From Impatiens glandulifera (taxonomy: Eukaryota; Streptophyta; Magnoliopsida; Ericales; Balsaminaceae), in contig NC_061867.1 in the NCBI RefSeq assembly GCF_907164915.1, forward strand, positions 33,229,751 through 33,293,750: 64,000 nucleotides of DNA, given 5' to 3'. This document shows, in pieces, positions 23,058 through 31,973 of the stretch. Under the pieces are notes generated by a model. It worked only from the letters and a program-made list of their open reading frames with translations. It was not told the DNA's origin and searched no databases. Position numbers and translations under genes: made by a program. Position 1 is the stretch's first letter, and each line of letters starts with the position of its first letter.

Positions 23058-23062
23058 TATTT
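23058..23062. repeat. Target-site duplication TATTT (left)
   Basis: TATTT immediately precedes the LTR start at 23063 and is repeated at 33273-33277 directly after the other LTR, as expected for the 5 bp staggered cut of a copia integrase. Confidence 0.9.
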
Positions 23063-24361
23063 TGTTAGGATCGGGGACGCCCTTGGAGGACCGGGGTGTT
23101 TCCGGTTTTAGGAAGGGTGGCCGCTTACAACACACACAACACTTTGGTGATAGTCCGGTTAGAGACTATAACCGTTCTCAGCACTACGCAAACTGTTACA
23201 GACTCTTGAACCGGGTTCAAGGGCGGAAATGTCTGTTTCAGGTTGAAGCAACGTATGCGACTTTAGATGATGTTTTAGAAGGAGTCGGTTTAATGGATAT
23301 GAGTGACCGGTTTGTGGAGTATGATTAGTTTGAGGTTAGATAATGAAAGCAACGAAAGAACACGAGACAAAGATTTTTATGGATGTTCGGAGCAAACTCT
23401 CCTACGTCACCCCTTCTTCTCAGATTATGAGAAGGATCTCCACTAACTTTTATAGTTAACAATACCTCCGGTCGAGCCCAACTTTGCTACTCGCCGGTTA
23501 CACCAAACTCACTCTTTGATGTAATACAACAACTCAACACAAACACACAGTATAGAAAGCTTCCGGTTTTAGACACACCGGTTTTGAATATACAAGTTTA
23601 TCTCTCTAGAATCTTATCACTTGAATTGTATTGAATGATTTTCTTGCTTGATCGATTCGCATTAAATGAGGACGCTTCATCTTCCTTTTATAGCTGAGAA
23701 GAGCTAACAGTCACTTTTCTTCTCTCTCCTTTGGATTGGTTGATCGTTATCACGCCTGGTGTAGAGAGGTTGCTTGCACGCTTCACCTTCCTCAACACCT
23801 GGCAGTCATGCTGGCAGCTCTGAGCAGAAGATGACATAGCCGGTTTTCAGATTTGGACACGTGTTGGACATGCACCTCAGGTTGTCAACTTCGGATCAAT
23901 AAAGCATCATTGCTTTCCTCGCATGCTTCCGATCGGATCCGATCTTCTTTTATTCTTTCAAGACACGTTTCTTTCGTCATGGTACGTCACTCTTGAAGTT
24001 TGAATTTTCCGGTTTTTGTGTCTTGTGCTGTATGATCCGGCTGGTGTGTAAACTTTTGTTTTTGCTGACCGGTTGCTTGAGAAAGTAAAAACCGGTTCCT
24101 CTGATCTTTTGACTTGATTACTTGAAACTGGTTTCTTTGAAGTATAGCAGCAGCCGGTTTTGATACGCCAACCGGTTCATACGGTTTTGATCTGTATCTG
24201 CACATGAAAGTTAACAACGGTTTAGTTCATCTGGCCGGTTCCACAAAATTAACTTACTTAATTTTTCTATCAATTTCTCCCTTTTTGATTATTTAGAATA
24301 AATATTCAAAACTTGTAATGGGTGGCCGGTTTGAAAATTAACTTACTTAATTTTTCTATCA
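23063..24361 (-). repeat. 3' LTR of the copia element
   Basis: Read on the minus strand, it begins TGATAGAAAAATTAAGTAAG at 24361 and ends GATCCTAACA at 23063, the same length as the 5' LTR. It contains the shared GGGGTGACGTAGGAG...CTCCGAACATCCATAAA motif (about 23374-23412) and many CCGGTT words. Frames inside it (23987-24217, minus) are not genes. Confidence 0.93.
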
Positions 24362-24495
24362 ATTTCTCCCTTTTTGATTATTTAGAATAAATATTCAAAA
24401 CTTGTAATGGGTGGCCGGTTTGAAAATTAACTTACTTAATTTTTCTATCAATTTCTCCCTTTTTGATTATTTAGAATAAATATTCAAAACTTGGT
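24249..24495 (-). repeat. 89 bp tandem repeat iterating the polypurine tract and LTR start
   Basis: About 2.8 copies of an 89 bp unit run across the 3' LTR edge; AACTTACTTAA starts at 24251, 24340 and 24429. On the minus strand each unit contains AATCAAAAAGGGAGAAATTG, a polypurine tract followed by an LTR-start-like TGATAGAAAA. The first unit lies inside the LTR, the others outside. The array also truncates ORF-Y. Confidence 0.85.
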
Positions 24496-24931
24496 ATGGC
24501 ATTTGGCCCATGATAGACCTGTGAACCAAGTCATGCAGGACTTGGTAGTGAGGAGCGAGTGTTTCTTTCTTTCCAAAGTCCTTGATCGGAGCGTTGGAAG
24601 AAGAGAAAATCTGGAAGAAGTCTTCCTTAGCCGGTAGGAACAACGTTGGGAAGTCTGAAAAACCTTCGGTTGGAAGGTGAAAGAAGTTGGCGAATTCCTC
24701 TTCGGTAAACTGAAAGAATTGACCGTCGACGATGGTGCGGATGCTGCCATCATCTAGAATATGACCGTTGTTGAAGAATTCACACACCTCCTCCACGAGG
24801 ATAGTGTCTGAACCTTTAAGAAAGCCTTGGAGCCCCGAATCTATGATATGCTGAAAAATGCATTCATAGTATGCACTGTCTTTGATATCTTCGAAGTCGA
24901 CGATAAGGGTATTTCTGAGTTCAGCCGACAT
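24467..24931 (-). pseudogene. Accessory ORF-Y of the copia element, C-terminally truncated
   Basis: A 154-residue frame from ATG 24931. It is related to ORF-X: residues 24-36 read CIFQHIIDSGLQG, then EEVCEFFNNG, GQFFQFTEEEFANFFHLPTEG-type spacing, and APHYQVLHDLVHRSIMGQM. It then runs into repeat sequence (VLNIYSK, stop), so roughly 90 C-terminal residues found in ORF-X are missing. The break coincides with the edge of the 89 bp polypurine repeat, which suggests that the repeat expansion or a recombination at the LTR edge cut the gene. It has its own TATA box at 25038-25044. Function is unknown. Confidence 0.7.
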
Positions 24932-25037
24932 TATGCGAAGGATTGAGAAAGGTTTTGGAAGGATTTTTCTAAGCTTTCAAGTTCTAGAGAGAAGGAATGC
25001 AGGAAATGTGTTTTGGGAGTGGGGGGGTTGAGTCCCC

Positions 25038-25044
25038 TTTTATA
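25038..25044 (-). promoter_or_regulatory. Probable TATA box of ORF-Y
   Basis: On the minus strand AGCTATAAAAGGGGACT is a textbook TATA box 107 bp before the ATG at 24931. A C/A-rich leader (CCCCCCCACTCCCAAAACAC, CTTCTCTCTAGAAC) follows. Confidence 0.6.
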
Positions 25045-25045
25045 G

Positions 25046-25375
25046 CTTGGAATGGTTGAGAGCATTTAATGAGAATATTTGAAAAATCTAGCCGTTTATG
25101 TCTAGTCATTAATGTCTTTGTGATTTTCCAAGAGAATAATGGCATGTCTTGTCTAATCACGTCAGGCATGCTTATTGAGAATGACGATTTGTGTTTCCAA
25201 GAGTGATATGATTTTATTTTGATACGGCACATTAAATGTTTTGAGCATTTATGATTTTAGATTTTGGATAAAAGAGGAAGGAAATATGCTTCATTAATTG
25301 ATGTTCAAAACCGATAGTACAACAAAATTACCGGTTTTGGAAAAGAAATAGAAATAGGACAGAGAAAAGGACAGG
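25046..25375 (-). other. Spacer between ORF-X and the ORF-Y promoter
   Basis: About 330 bp of non-coding DNA between the ORF-X stop and the ORF-Y TATA box. The 82-codon frame 25232-24984 crosses the TATA box and leader and has no domain, so it is not called. Confidence 0.6.
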
Positions 25376-26113
25376 CTAAACGTTAGATGACTCAGTCGCT
25401 TGATTTCTTTTAGCCTTGACTGCTTCCCACCGGTCGATCATCTCTTGTACTCTTTCCTTGGTGAGCACATGCCTTGGATGGAGGGTTACGAATGGTCCGG
25501 AGTGGATGTCCAGACTTGCACAAAAACCGCTCAGCTGAGGAGCGTAGCCGGTTTTGTTGGAGAGGAGCATCTTCTTCAGGTTACTGAAGATGATCCAGGA
25601 CCAGTTAACCGGTGTCCCAACCGTTACAGCGATCATCATTTCGAAAACCCTTTGGGTGTAGTAGTAACTTTTCTCTCTGCCCAAGACGGACTTTCCCAGA
25701 ATCTCACAGAGAAGCTGGTACTTATGAGAAAGTTGGCTTTTAGCACCCCAGGGTTTAACCGGGATGTCAGATCCTGAGAACCGGCGACACATCTCTTCCA
25801 TGGTCACCGGGGAGTATGTTAAGTCGGTTACCCCTTCATTGGGCAAACCGCAGTATACAACGAAATCCGTCTCGCTGAATAAGAACTTCTGACCGTAGAC
25901 TTGTGCAACGATTATATCTCGATGCACTTCTTTTCCGGTCTGAAAGAATTCTTCGACTACTAGGTAGTCAAGAATGAATCTGTTTTCGAGGAAGCTTCTT
26001 AGCCCGCTTCTTTCTACGGCTAAGAACATTTCTTTGACTTCGTGATCTTCATATTGGTAGATTGAATTAAAATCTGCCAATAGAATCTTCTTTGCTAGGG
26101 AGTTGGTGTTCAT
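25376..26113 (-). CDS. Accessory ORF-X of the copia element (envelope position)
   Basis: An intact 245-residue frame from ATG 26113, in the same orientation as gag-pol and about 700 bp after the RNase H stop. Early residues read LLADFNSIYQYEDHEVKEMF, then ERSGLRSFL, VEEFFQTG, DIIVAQVYGQKFLFSE, and a GLPNEG turn at about residue 88-93. A central HKYQLLCEILGKSVLG follows, then VGTPVNWSWIIFSNLKKML and a charged C-terminus (VLTKERVQEMIDRW). No transmembrane helix, signal peptide or coiled coil typical of an envelope protein is apparent. It is the full-length relative of the 11904-12548 and 50867-51511 ORFs. It is free of stops although gag-pol has many. Function unknown; Lamiales genomes contain related predicted proteins (memory). 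Confidence 0.8.
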   Translation of the reverse strand: MNTNSLAKKILLADFNSIYQYEDHEVKEMFLAVERSGLRSFLENRFILDYLVVEEFFQTGKEVHRDIIVAQVYGQKFLFSETDFVVYCGLPNEGVTDLTYSPVTMEEMCRRFSGSDIPVKPWGAKSQLSHKYQLLCEILGKSVLGREKSYYYTQRVFEMMIAVTVGTPVNWSWIIFSNLKKMLLSNKTGYAPQLSGFCASLDIHSGPFVTLHPRHVLTKERVQEMIDRWEAVKAKRNQATESSNV

Positions 26114-26814
26114 GTTCTTGAGAGAGAGGGTTTATCTCAAGAATGATACTTGTGAATAGTAATCTTGTGAAGTTTTGTGAAGGTTTAAGGGTGGTTTATA
26201 TAGCTAGGGGTTCAGCTAGATTAATGAGTTTTAAGCATGCTTGATGATGTCATCAGTCATTTAATAGACTTTAACTTGTTGAAGTAACTAATGTTTATTT
26301 CCAAGATAAAATCTAATTATTACCAAGATAATAATGATGACAAATATCTATTGACAAGATGTGAGTCTTCCTCTCTTGATGATGGACACATGTCGTCATC
26401 TCGATTGTGGTAGACTATTTTTATTTATTACAGGCTTCATTTTTCAAAATATGCATGAAAACTCAGTCAGTCATCCCAAGTTAACCGGAGAAGTTCATTC
26501 TATCAGACCAGAATGCATTTGTACTAGGCAGTTTTCCATGACCGGTTTTAGTAGGATATCTTGCTCCGATTGTGAAGAAATGTTGATTTATGTCAACATT
26601 TGTTCAACTTTGGATTTATTATATCTACTTCAACCTGGTTATTTCAACCGTATAGTAAATATACATGTGATTTGAAATTATGAAATAATCGGGCATAACC
26701 GCAGACTTCCTCCCGGTTAGCATTTTTGATTTATCAATGACCTATTTGAATATGGTTTGAGAAGCGTTAGCTTCTCCCTGAACACATATCCCGGTTTCTT
26801 ACATGCATGCATAA
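26114..26814 (-). promoter_or_regulatory. ORF-X promoter region with TATA box at 26196-26202
   Basis: On the minus strand GCTATATAAACC (26204-26193) lies about 85 bp before the ORF-X ATG. The leader between them is CT/A-rich (AACCCTCTCTCTCAAGAAC). Upstream to the RNase H stop (26815) there is no long frame. This arrangement predicts a separate mRNA for ORF-X rather than translation from the genomic RNA. Confidence 0.6.
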
Positions 26815-28330
26815 TCATGATATTAATTGATTAAGATTAGTAAGTCCCAAAATATTTCGAAAGTGAGAAAACTTAGCTTCCTGTAGCGGTTTTGTGAATA
26901 TATCCGCTACTTGTTGCTCGGTTGAGACATATTCCAACCGGATGTGTTTCTCCTGAACATGCTCCCGGATGAAATGGTGTCGGATATCGATATGCTTTAT
27001 TCTTGAGTGCAGCACCGGATTGTATGTAATCGCTATAGCACTGGTGTTGTCATAGAAGATTGGAGATTCCTTGGCTTCTATCCCGAAGTCCCTTAGTTGC
27101 TGTTGGATCCAGAGAAGTTGTGCACAGCAGCTTCCAGCCGCTATGTACTCTGCCTCTGCAGTTGATGTTGCAACAGATGTTTGTTTCTTGCTGCTCCAAG
27201 TGACTAATCGGTCGCCTAGAAACTAACAGGTTCCACTTGTGCTCTTTCTATCGATTTTGCATCCTGCGTAATCGGCATCTGAGTAGCTTATGAGGTTGAA
27301 GCTCGAGTCTTTTGGGTACCAAAGTCCCACTTCTTGAGTTCCCTTTAGATATTTTAGAATTCTTTTGGCCGCCGTATAATGAGATTGCTTTGGATTTGCT
27401 TGGAACCTTCCGCACACTCCGACCGCAAATAAAATGTCAGGTCGACTGGCTGTGAGATATAGCAATGATCCGATCATTCCTCGATAGGCTGTGATGTCAA
27501 CGGCTTGACCATCATCATCTTTGTCCAGCTTTACTGAAGGACTCATTGGCGTAGCCGCTTCGGCGCATGTATCCATCCCAAATTTCTTGAGCAGTTCGGC
27601 TGTGTACTTCGGTTGGCTTATGAAGGTTCCGGCTTCAATCTGCTTAACCTGAAGTCCTAGAAAGAAGCTCAATTCTCCCATCATACTCATTTGAAATCTA
27701 TCAGTCATCATTTTCTAAAACTTGTCACATAATTTTGGATCGGTTGATCCGAATATGATATCATCAACATAAATTTGAACAAGTAATATTTGTTCCTTTC
27801 TTTCAAATTTGAAGAGTGTTTTGTCTACCGAACCTATTGTAAATTTGTGATTAAATAAAAATTGTGTCAATGTATCATACCAAGCTCTTGGAGCTTGTTT
27901 CAAACCGTAAAGGGCTTTATTCAGCCGGTAAACATGATTTTCGTGTTCTGGATCTTTGAAACCTGGAGGTTGATTAAAATACACCTCTTCATTTACTTTA
28001 CCATTTAGAAAATCACTCTTAACATCCATTTGAAAAACTTTGAAGTTTTTAAAAGCTGTATATGCTAAAAATATTCTAATGGCCTCAAGTCTAGCTACAG
28101 GGGCAAATGATTCTTCAAAATCAACGCCTTCTTCCTGTTTATAGCCTTGAGCCACTAACCGGGCTTTGTTCCTCGTAACTAAACCGTCTTCATTGAGTTT
28201 ATTTCTGAATACCCATCGTGTTCCTATAACCGGTTTGCTTTTCGGTTTGGGAACTAGGTACCAGACTTTATTTCTCTCAAACTCGTTCAATTCCTCTTGC
28301 ATTGCTAAGATCCAATCTGGATCTGACAGT
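26815..28330 (-). pseudogene. copia reverse transcriptase and RNase H, broken
   Basis: The RT begins near [16 protein letters not shown] (about 28327) and reads [44 protein letters not shown] (family consensus has Ala before FLNG; here Asp), [17 protein letters not shown] and the catalytic [12 protein letters not shown] at 27717-27715 precedes KMMTDRFQMSMMGELSFFLG. RNase H follows with SYSDADYAGCK, then TAG 27225-27223, STAEAEYIAAGSCCAQLLW and VADIFTKPLQEAKF, ending at 26815. All parts from 29505 on are in one frame, interrupted only by stops. RT/RNase H would copy the element RNA into DNA in the particle; this copy cannot make it intact. Confidence 0.92.
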
Positions 28331-29606
28331 GCTTCATCCACCTTTTTCGGCTCAATTTGTGATATGAAAGCAGAGTTTTCATAGTGATCCAAATTTTGTT
28401 GCCTAGTTCGGACGGGTGAGGATATGTTACCTATTACTAGTTCAAGAGGATGATTTTTGTTCCTTCTGAGGTTAATCCGAGACGTGTCTATCAAGCTTTC
28501 GGTTGGCTGATCAAGGTTAGACTGATCGGTAGGTTGAACAGAGTCAGACCGACCGATTTCTTCAGTAGAAACTGAAGCGTCAACTTTCTGCGGTAAGACA
28601 GCTTGATCAGGCTGAGGTTCAGCATCAACCGCTTGGTCCTTGACAAATCGTCTAAAAACTGGAACCTCATCTTCATCATCAGAATAGATATTAAAATTTT
28701 CCATTCTGTTGTGAAGGTCGAAGGGTAATGCAGTGTTTCGTTCAACCGATTCATCGAAAACAACGTGTGCGGTTTCTTCAACTGTTAAAGTCCTAGTATT
28801 GTATATTCTATAGGCTTTACTTACAGTTGAATATCCTAACATTATTCCCTCATCGGATTTTGCATCAAAAGCGGTCAAGTAATTCTTGCCGTTATTGTGA
28901 ACAAAACATTTGCTACCAAAAATTCGAAAATACCGTACACTTGGAATTTGATCAAAGTAAATTTCAAAAGGAGTTTTAGAAAACCGTTTAGTTACTAAAG
29001 ATCGATTTTGTGTATAGCAAGCGGTGTTGATAGCTTTAGCCCAAAACTTTTGAGCAATACCCGAATCAGCTATCATTGACCTTGCGGCTTCCTTGAGAGT
29101 TTAGTTTCTTCTCTCAGCCAGGCCATTTCGTTGAGGAGTTCTGGCACTAGACAACTCGTGTCTAATACCGGAATCATCAAGAAAAGTAGTTAAATTACTG
29201 TTTATAAACTCAGTTCCTCTATCACTTCTGATTTTATTCACTCGAATGGATTTTTCATTTTGTATTCTCAAAATCAGTTTAATCAGGTTTGGAGTTGCTT
29301 GATTTTTAGAAGCTAGAAAAGTAACCCAAGTAAATTTGGAATAATCATCAATAACTACCATAGTATAATGCATGCCTCCTAAACTAGTTACTTTGACCGG
29401 ACCAAACAGATCCACATGCAGGAGTTCTAAGCATCGTTCAGATTGATAATTTCCTTTATTTTTGAAAGATGATTTACTTGCTTGCCCATTTGACATGCAG
29501 CACATACTTTATCTTTTGTGAACTTAACTTTTGGAAAACCGTGAACTAGTTCCTTGGAACAAATGAAGTTAATCGTTTTGAAATTCAAATGGTTTAACCG
29601 TTTATG
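28331..29606 (-). pseudogene. copia integrase, broken
   Basis: After TAG 29609-29607 the frame shows the HHCC zinc finger (HKRLNHLNF...CAACQMGK). An apparent small deletion near 29480 changes frame there. The catalytic core follows: LELLHVDLFGPV, VVIDDYSKFTWVTFL, IRSDRGTEFINSN (second Asp) and ARTPQRNGLAERRN (Glu). A TAA lies at 29103-29101. The C-terminal part reads [25 protein letters not shown] and VVFDES, then an acidic, Gln-rich linker to RT. Integrase inserts the cDNA and would have made the TATTT duplication, supplied by an intact relative. Confidence 0.92.
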
Positions 29607-30090
29607 CTAAAGCCAGTTTGGATCATTTCCGGCTATCATACACACAGGTTTTTCGAAATCAGTTTTCCAATCAACTTTGTAAATGTTTCCCATCCGGTTA
29701 CCGGTTAACAGAATGTCATTATCTTGGTTTTTAACTAAACATGAGTTTTTATGAAATTCAACTTTGTAACCCACATCACACATTTGACTTATGCTTAACA
29801 GGTTAAAGCGCAGTTCTTCTACTAAGAGTACATTACTTATAGATAAGTTACCATGGACAATCTTACCCTTGCCCACGGTTTTACCTTTCGAGTTATCCCC
29901 GAATGTGATGATTGCTCCGGTTTCGTACTTGATATCGGTTAGTAGCTCCTTGTTTCCGGTCATATGCCTTGAGCATCCGCTGTCCAAGTACCATTCTGAA
30001 TTCTTTAGCCGGTTGCTCCTCCTGACCTGCAACAAACAATTATTTACACCTTTTTGGTACCCACATTCAGTTGGGTCCATGGTTGATTAG
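29607..30090 (-). pseudogene. copia protease region, open but cut off from gag
   Basis: The frame 30080-29607 carries the aspartic protease core WYLDSGCSRHMTG (DSG active site), TFGDNSKGKTVGKG and FNLLSISQMCDVGY. It begins in the WVPK-like gag end, where the A-run near 30060 puts it out of frame with upstream gag, and it ends at a TAG in the WLWH block of the integrase zinc finger (Trp codon lost). The protease would cleave the gag-pol polyprotein. Confidence 0.9.
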
Positions 30091-30788
30091 TCCCTTTGGG
30101 ATCCAAACTTGAATAAGTCGGATCACTTTCCCGGTATCTGTTTTTATAATATTTGGCTTAACTTCTTGGCTGTTGCTCAAGAATGCCTTATGTTGTGATG
30201 AGTTTCTTTGATGTCGAGTTTTATTCGGTTTATTCTATTTCCGGTTGTGTTTCCTTCTCTCAGGATGAAGCCATTTTTCGGATTCGGTAGGACTTACATA
30301 TTTAAGCGTTTCTTCCGGTTTTAATTCATTTTCGGTTTGTGAACTTTTGACAAATTTTATAAACGGAAGATTGTTCTTCGTGAGTTTTATCCCGTTAGGC
30401 TGTTTTGATTCGTTTTGTTTATTTGGTTCGTAACCGATACCATACCTACACTTCGGGTGTCTTTTATAGTTACACATTTGTTTTACCGCTTGTCGTGATC
30501 TCTCCCACGCAGCAGTGACGTACATTGCTCGTTCATCGGTTTCGGTTACCGGTTGAACTGTCTTCTCATTATCGGAGAATAGTTCATCCGGTTCATACAT
30601 TTCGATTTCGCATGTTTTATCATATACATTGTTTAATTGTTCGGTTTTAGATTCGAGCGTAGCCGGTATGTACGCAGATATGTTTCTGAACTCAGCAACC
30701 ATTTGGTTGAGTGCAGAAACCAGATCTTCTTTGGTAAACTCGTCAGAAGAGAAATCAAATACCTCTTCGTCGTTTGCCATGAAGCAGG
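30091..30788 (-). pseudogene. C-terminal gag extension, frame-shifted from gag
   Basis: The frame entered at GTA 30792 reads VTCFMANDEEVFDFSSDEF and DLVSALNQM, then ends at TAG 30237-30235. Beyond the stop the same frame runs to the IQVWIPKGL block (about 30100). It matches the gag tail in the pol-less element (VACFMAREDE; LVAALDDM), where it is in frame with the zinc knuckle. It is probably a particle or linker domain rather than a separate protein. Confidence 0.75.
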
Positions 30789-31928
30789 TTACTTTTTTTC
30801 ACCGTCTTCAATATCGGAGTATGCCCATTCGCTTCCACTGTCGGATGCAATGAGTGCCTTTTGAATCTCCTTTCCTTCGTCTGCATGCTGATCATCGTTT
30901 CTCCGGTAGTCGTTTCGTTGGTTGTTATTTCCCCGGTAGTTGTTCCCTTGGTAGTTGTTTCCCTGATACCGGTTGCTTTGATAGTTGTTCCCCTGATAGT
31001 TGTTTTCCTGATAGTTTCCTTCCGGTTTTCTATCGTCTCTCCTTCGTTTACTACACTCTGACCTGAAATGTCCAAAACCGTCACAGTTATAGCATCTTTT
31101 GTTTAATTTATCTACATAGTTATAATTAAAATCGTTATTAGATGGTGGCTGGCTCTTCTTCATGAATTTCCCGAATTTCTGAGCTAGCATCGCCATCACA
31201 TCTTCAGTAATTTGATTAGTGTTTTTGACTAGAGCCGGTGCGGTTGATACGTGGACCGCTGGTTCCACCGATGTAACCAAAGCTCTGGTTGCGGTTGATG
31301 TGGATTCTTCGTCTTCGATCCGAGACTTGATCTCGAACTCGTAGGCTTTTAGATCCTCGAACACGTCATGCAACTTCATCTGCCCAAGGGTGCTCGATTC
31401 CCTCATCACCATGGTCTTGATGTCCCATGTGCTTGGCAAAGATCTTAGGGCTTTGATTATTACTTCTCGGTTGTCATACTTCTTTCCGAGTGTTTGAAGC
31501 TCGTTGACTACACTAGTGAACCGGTTGCTGAATTCCTTCATGTTTTCCCCCGGTTTCATCCTGATGTTTTCATACTTCTGTGTAGCCACTAAGATTTTGT
31601 TCTCCTTAGTTCTTTCGTTTCCCTCATGGATCTGAATGATCGTTTCCCAGGCTTCCTTTGCATTTTCACACTCTGATATTTTCTTCAAAGTGTTATCATC
31701 TATAGCCTTGTAGATGTGTCTCATGCAATGGTTGTCCAGGTTACTCCGTCTTCGATCTTCATTCGTCCATAGGTCTGCCTACTTATTGATCTTGATCGGT
31801 CCCTCTTTCAGGACTCGGCTCATCTCATCATCTAACGTAATCAGATGTAGATACATCTATTTCTTCCAACTGCTAAAGGCTTCGCTGTTTAGTATTGGCG
31901 GCTTGTCGCTGTGGGTCATGCTTCCCAT
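30789..31928 (-). pseudogene. copia gag (UBN2, CCHC zinc knuckle), two TAG stops
   Basis: The start is best placed at ATG 31928, 30 bp after the primer-binding site, reading MGSMTHSDKPPILN. In-frame TAGs lie at 31859-31857 and 31781-31779. The long open part (31724 on) reads ECENAKEAWETIIQIHEG, RTKENKILVATQKYENI, MKEFSNRFTSVVNEL and LPSTWDIKTMVMRES, the UBN2 gag fold. A CCHC knuckle CYNCDGFGHFRSEC follows, then a tail of repeated NNYQGNNY-type units (about 31040-30920). It ends at TAA 30791-30789, immediately after the heptamer A AAA AAG. Confidence 0.9.
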
Positions 31929-31959
31929 CTTCTTTAGTTGCTTGAGTGCTAAGAACCTC

Positions 31960-31971
31960 GCTCTGATACCA
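31960..31971 (-). promoter_or_regulatory. Primer-binding site of the copia element
   Basis: On the minus strand TGGTATCAGAGC, perfectly matching the initiator tRNA-Met primer site, lies two bases after the 5' LTR end. Confidence 0.95.
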
Positions 31972-31973
31972 CT

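Noticed and set aside
22927..23328. 133-codon plus-strand frame, and its 88-codon twin at 31973-32239
   Set aside because: They lie in the two LTR copies in antisense; the identity is just LTR duplication.
24984..25232. 82-codon frame between ORF-X and ORF-Y
   Set aside because: It spans the ORF-Y TATA box and leader and has no similarity to the accessory family.
28166..28384. Plus-strand frames opposite copia pol (also 30629-30864, 31714-32022)
   Set aside because: Antisense shadows of RT and gag coding sequence without domains.
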